From assembly GCA_023460715.1 (NCBI GenBank), contig JAEWPH010000054.1, forward strand, positions 1 to 8,939: a DNA stretch of 8,939 nt. The letters are read 5' to 3'. This DNA is from Pseudomonadota bacterium (GTDB taxonomy: Bacteria > Pseudomonadota > Gammaproteobacteria > Burkholderiales > Burkholderiaceae_C). Position numbers and translations under genes: made by a program. Below are positions 5,889 through 8,939 of this stretch, piece after piece; positions within the stretch are counted from its first letter, which is position 1, and the number at the start of each line of letters is the position of its first letter. The notes below the pieces were generated by a model. It was given only the letters and a program-made list of their open reading frames with translations. It searched no databases and was not told the DNA's origin.

Positions 5889-7046
5889 ATGCCCCCTGCA
5901 CCCCTCGTCCCCGGCCCGGGTGCCGCCACACGGCGGCGCTGGCTGCTGGCGCTGGCCGCCGGCAGTCTGTGGCCCGTCGGCGCGGCCTGGGCGCTGCCCG
6001 AGCGCACGCTGGCCTTTCCGCGGGACCACGGCAGCCACCCCGACCTGCGCACCGAGTGGTGGTACATCACCGGCCAGGCCTGGGCGGGCGGGCGGCCTTG
6101 GGGCTTTCAAGTGACTTTCTTCCGCTCGCGCGTGGAGGCAGCGCAGCCGCTGCAGTCTTCGTTTGCAGCCAAGCAGTTGATCTTCGGCCATGCCGCGCTG
6201 ACCGATGTGCAGGGCCAGCGCCTGGTGCATGACCAGCGCATCGCACGCGCGGGCTTCGGCATCGCCGGCGCGGAGGAAGGCGACACCGCCGTGCGCCTGC
6301 GCGACTGGTCGCTCACCCGCACCGACGCCGCTGGCCCGGGCCGCAGCCGCTATGCCGCGCGGGTGCAGGGGAGCGCCTTTGCCCTGGAGCTGCAGTTCGA
6401 CAGCACGCAGCCGGTGCTGCTGCAAGGGCGCGGCGGCCTGTCGCGCAAGGGGCCCGACGCAGCGCAGGCCAGCTACTACTACAGCCAGCCGCAGTTGGCG
6501 GTGTCGGGCCACATCACGCTGCAGGGCCAGCGCATGGCGGTGCAGGCGCCGCCGGCTTCTTCTGGCGGCGCCGACGCACTGCCCACCAACCGCGCATGGA
6601 TGGACCACGAGTGGAGCGAGGCGCTGATGCACCCCGAGGCCGTGGGCTGGGACTGGATCGGCATGAACCTGGCCGACGGCAGCGCGCTCACGGCCTTTCG
6701 CCTGCGCCGCGCGGATGGCAGCGCCCTGTGGGCCGGTGGATCGGTGCGCGGCGCGGGCGAGCAGGCCGCCTCGGTGTTTGCGCATGACGCAGTGGTGTTC
6801 ACGCCGCTGCGGCGCTGGCGCAGTGGCCACAGCGATGCGCACTACCCCGTGGAATGGCGCGTGCAGACGCCTGCCGGCGACTTCACCGTGCATGCCCTCC
6901 TCGACGACCAGGAGCTGGACAGCCAGGGATCGACCGGCGCGATCTACTGGGAAGGCCTGAGCGAACTGCGCGACGCCGGGGGCCGTGCCGTGGGCCGGGG
7001 CTATCTGGAGATGACGGGCTATGCGAAGCGGCTGCAGTTGGGTTGA
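5889..7046 (+). CDS. Exported AttH/CrtC-type lipocalin-like protein (carotenoid 1,2-hydratase family)
   Basis: 385 residues from the ATG at 5889. The N-terminus carries a twin-arginine-like signal (ATRRRWLLALAAG, residues 13-25) with likely cleavage after AWA (residue 35), so the protein is probably exported folded to the periplasm. Family motifs seen: HPDLRTEWWYITGQ at 50-63, a central YYYSQPQL at 196-203, WMDHEWS at 237-243 followed by GWDWIGMNL, and a C-terminal GYLEMTGYAK. The family includes hydroxyneurosporene synthase CrtC and AttH of the AttEFGH transporter. No other carotenoid gene is present, and an FtsX permease stands upstream, so an AttH-like envelope role is the better guess. 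The 5889 start has AGGGCG 5 nt upstream. An in-frame ATG at 5799 would add 30 residues and lie only 29 bp from the preceding stop, but lacks a ribosome binding site. Confidence 0.9.
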   Translation: MPPAPLVPGPGAATRRRWLLALAAGSLWPVGAAWALPERTLAFPRDHGSHPDLRTEWWYITGQAWAGGRPWGFQVTFFRSRVEAAQPLQSSFAAKQLIFGHAALTDVQGQRLVHDQRIARAGFGIAGAEEGDTAVRLRDWSLTRTDAAGPGRSRYAARVQGSAFALELQFDSTQPVLLQGRGGLSRKGPDAAQASYYYSQPQLAVSGHITLQGQRMAVQAPPASSGGADALPTNRAWMDHEWSEALMHPEAVGWDWIGMNLADGSALTAFRLRRADGSALWAGGSVRGAGEQAASVFAHDAVVFTPLRRWRSGHSDAHYPVEWRVQTPAGDFTVHALLDDQELDSQGSTGAIYWEGLSELRDAGGRAVGRGYLEMTGYAKRLQLG

Positions 7047-7047
7047 G

Positions 7048-7066
7048 CTCAGCGGAACGCGCTGAG
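7048..7066 (+). terminator. Perfect 7-bp hairpin right after the AttH-like gene
   Basis: CTCAGCG (7048-7054) and CGCTGAG (7060-7066) flank a 5-nt loop, starting one base past the TGA. No T-run follows, so it is terminator-like or a 3'-end stabiliser rather than a strong intrinsic terminator. Confidence 0.45.
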
Positions 7067-7249
7067 GAATGCCGCTGACCCCCAGCCCGTTCAAAGGCGC
7101 TTTTCCAGCCGCCTGCACGGTACCCACGCCCTTCCCGCCAGGGGGCGCTTCATGGGCCCACGGACCGCGTGCGCCCACCGGCATATCGGTCCCCATGGCC
7201 GGTGCGGCCCGGAAGTCACCCCATGCCGGGACAGCCCCAGGCCGCAAAA

Positions 7250-7269
7250 CACTGTATGAGCAGACAGTA
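7250..7269 (+). promoter_or_regulatory. LexA (SOS) box
   Basis: CTGTATGAGCAGACAG (7252-7267) fits CTGT-N8-ACAG exactly, and 14 of 20 positions match the extended E. coli consensus, including the flanking AC and TA. It overlaps the probable -10 TAAAAT (7268-7273), a usual place for LexA repression, 38 nt before the start codon at 7308. Confidence 0.7.
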
Positions 7270-7273
7270 AAAT
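7268..7273 (+). promoter_or_regulatory. Probable -10 element of the SOS-box gene
   Basis: TAAAAT matches TATAAT at 5 of 6 positions. Transcription would start near 7280, giving a leader of about 28 nt. The -35 is not clear and may be degenerate within 7243-7251. Confidence 0.5.
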
Positions 7274-7307
7274 ACCGGGCTCGCCAGCTTCCACAGATCG
7301 CCCAGAC

Positions 7308-7799
7308 ATGCCCGTAGAACCCGACCAAGCCGTTGCCTCCGTCTTCGAAGACCGTCTTTGGCACCACAACGGCTGGGAGGCCCGCGTTGTCAAGAACGAA
7401 GACGACGATGGATGGGCTGTGGCCATGACCCAGGATGGGCAGGCCGAGCCCGCCCTGGTCGGCCCCTGGACCATGGGCCGCGACAAGAAGAACCCCAAGC
7501 CGCTGGACATGGCAGCGTTCAACACGCTGGTGAAGACAGCCCACGAAGTCATTCGCCGGGCGGAGCAGCACCAGGCGGCGCTGTTGCACAAGGAGATCGA
7601 GATCGACGTGCGCGGCTCGCGCGTGACCGTCGCTCTCGACATCGAACCCGACGAGGACAACCCCTCCGCCACGCTCACCGCCACGGCGGCAGACGGCAGC
7701 CAACTGGCGAAGGTGAGCGTCCGGCCGGACCACCGGCTGAACCGGGCCTCTGCGCAGCGCTGGGCAGAGGCGGGGTATCCGCGGCCGAGTGAGGACTGA
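7308..7799 (+). CDS. Unrecognised soluble protein behind a LexA box
   Basis: 163 residues, acidic and hydrophilic, with no signal peptide or membrane helix. The layout suggests a beta-rich N-terminal part (about 11-55, with NGWEARVV and DGWAVAMTQDG), a long helix (about 69-95, NTLVKTAHEVIRRAEQHQAALLHK) and a second beta part (96-130, EIEIDVRGSRVTVALDIEP). A conserved-looking turn, GPWTMGRDKKNPKPLD, sits at 52-67. I do not recognise the family. Codon use and G+C match the core-like genes, so it is probably native. The SOS box and -10 element just upstream suggest induction on DNA damage; this is inferred from sequence only. The ribosome binding site is poor (only CAGA close to the ATG). An IS110 element begins directly after its stop, so any former downstream operon partner would be cut off. 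Confidence 0.82.
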   Translation: MPVEPDQAVASVFEDRLWHHNGWEARVVKNEDDDGWAVAMTQDGQAEPALVGPWTMGRDKKNPKPLDMAAFNTLVKTAHEVIRRAEQHQAALLHKEIEIDVRGSRVTVALDIEPDEDNPSATLTATAADGSQLAKVSVRPDHRLNRASAQRWAEAGYPRPSED

Positions 7800-7815
7800 G
7801 CAACCGTCTTGGCTG

Positions 7816-8939
<1,124 letters not shown>

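Noticed and set aside
7069..7317. 82-codon plus-strand frame between AttH and the SOS-box gene
   Set aside because: It runs across the LexA box, the promoter and the start of the next gene, and has Pro/Gly-rich sequence without a ribosome binding site.

Overview
The window is high-GC DNA (roughly 65-70% G+C outside one island) whose genes look most like those of a beta-proteobacterium of the Comamonadaceae (Acidovorax, Comamonas or Alicycliphilus type). The basis is overall codon use, the family membership of the genes, and a degenerate copy of what I recognise from memory as a dispersed Comamonadaceae palindromic repeat. No rRNA, tRNA or CRISPR array was seen.

Layout from left to right. (1) Positions 1-1176 hold the C-terminal part of an FtsX/MacB-type ABC transporter permease; its start lies outside the window. 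A short low-GC, repeat-like stretch is read through in frame inside its periplasmic domain. (2) Positions 1177-2238 form a low-GC island carrying one minus-strand accessory gene. Its protein has an R-x4-H motif in a HEPN-like setting, suggesting horizontal acquisition and possibly an RNase, toxin or defence role. (3) Positions 2239 to about 2808 are a broken, 3'-truncated and roughly 90% identical second copy of a PLP-dependent cysteine synthase/desulfhydrase-like gene. (4) A minus-strand MocR-type regulator (GntR winged helix fused to an aminotransferase fold) stands divergent to a 78-residue two-helix membrane protein. (5) The intact PLP enzyme gene (4714-5769) is followed on the same strand by an exported AttH/CrtC-type lipocalin-like protein (5889-7046) with a Tat-like signal peptide. 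(6) An unrecognised soluble protein gene (7308-7799) lies behind a good LexA (SOS) box overlapping its probable -10 element. (7) A complete IS110-family transposase gene (minus strand) follows immediately; its upstream non-coding end runs to the window edge and is a candidate bridge-RNA region.

As a whole this looks like a core-genome neighbourhood (permease plus AttH, which I remember as frequent neighbours) remodelled by insertions. A low-GC gene and a duplicated PLP-enzyme segment with a MocR regulator and small membrane protein separate the permease from AttH, and an IS110 element sits directly behind the SOS-box gene. The two PLP copies are 494-nt direct repeats offset by exactly 2475 bp, so one recombination event could excise the regulator and membrane-protein cassette and leave a single intact enzyme gene. 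The strongest leads are the HEPN-like island gene, the SOS-box gene of unknown function, the repeat element inside the permease, and the duplicated, partly decayed PLP gene.
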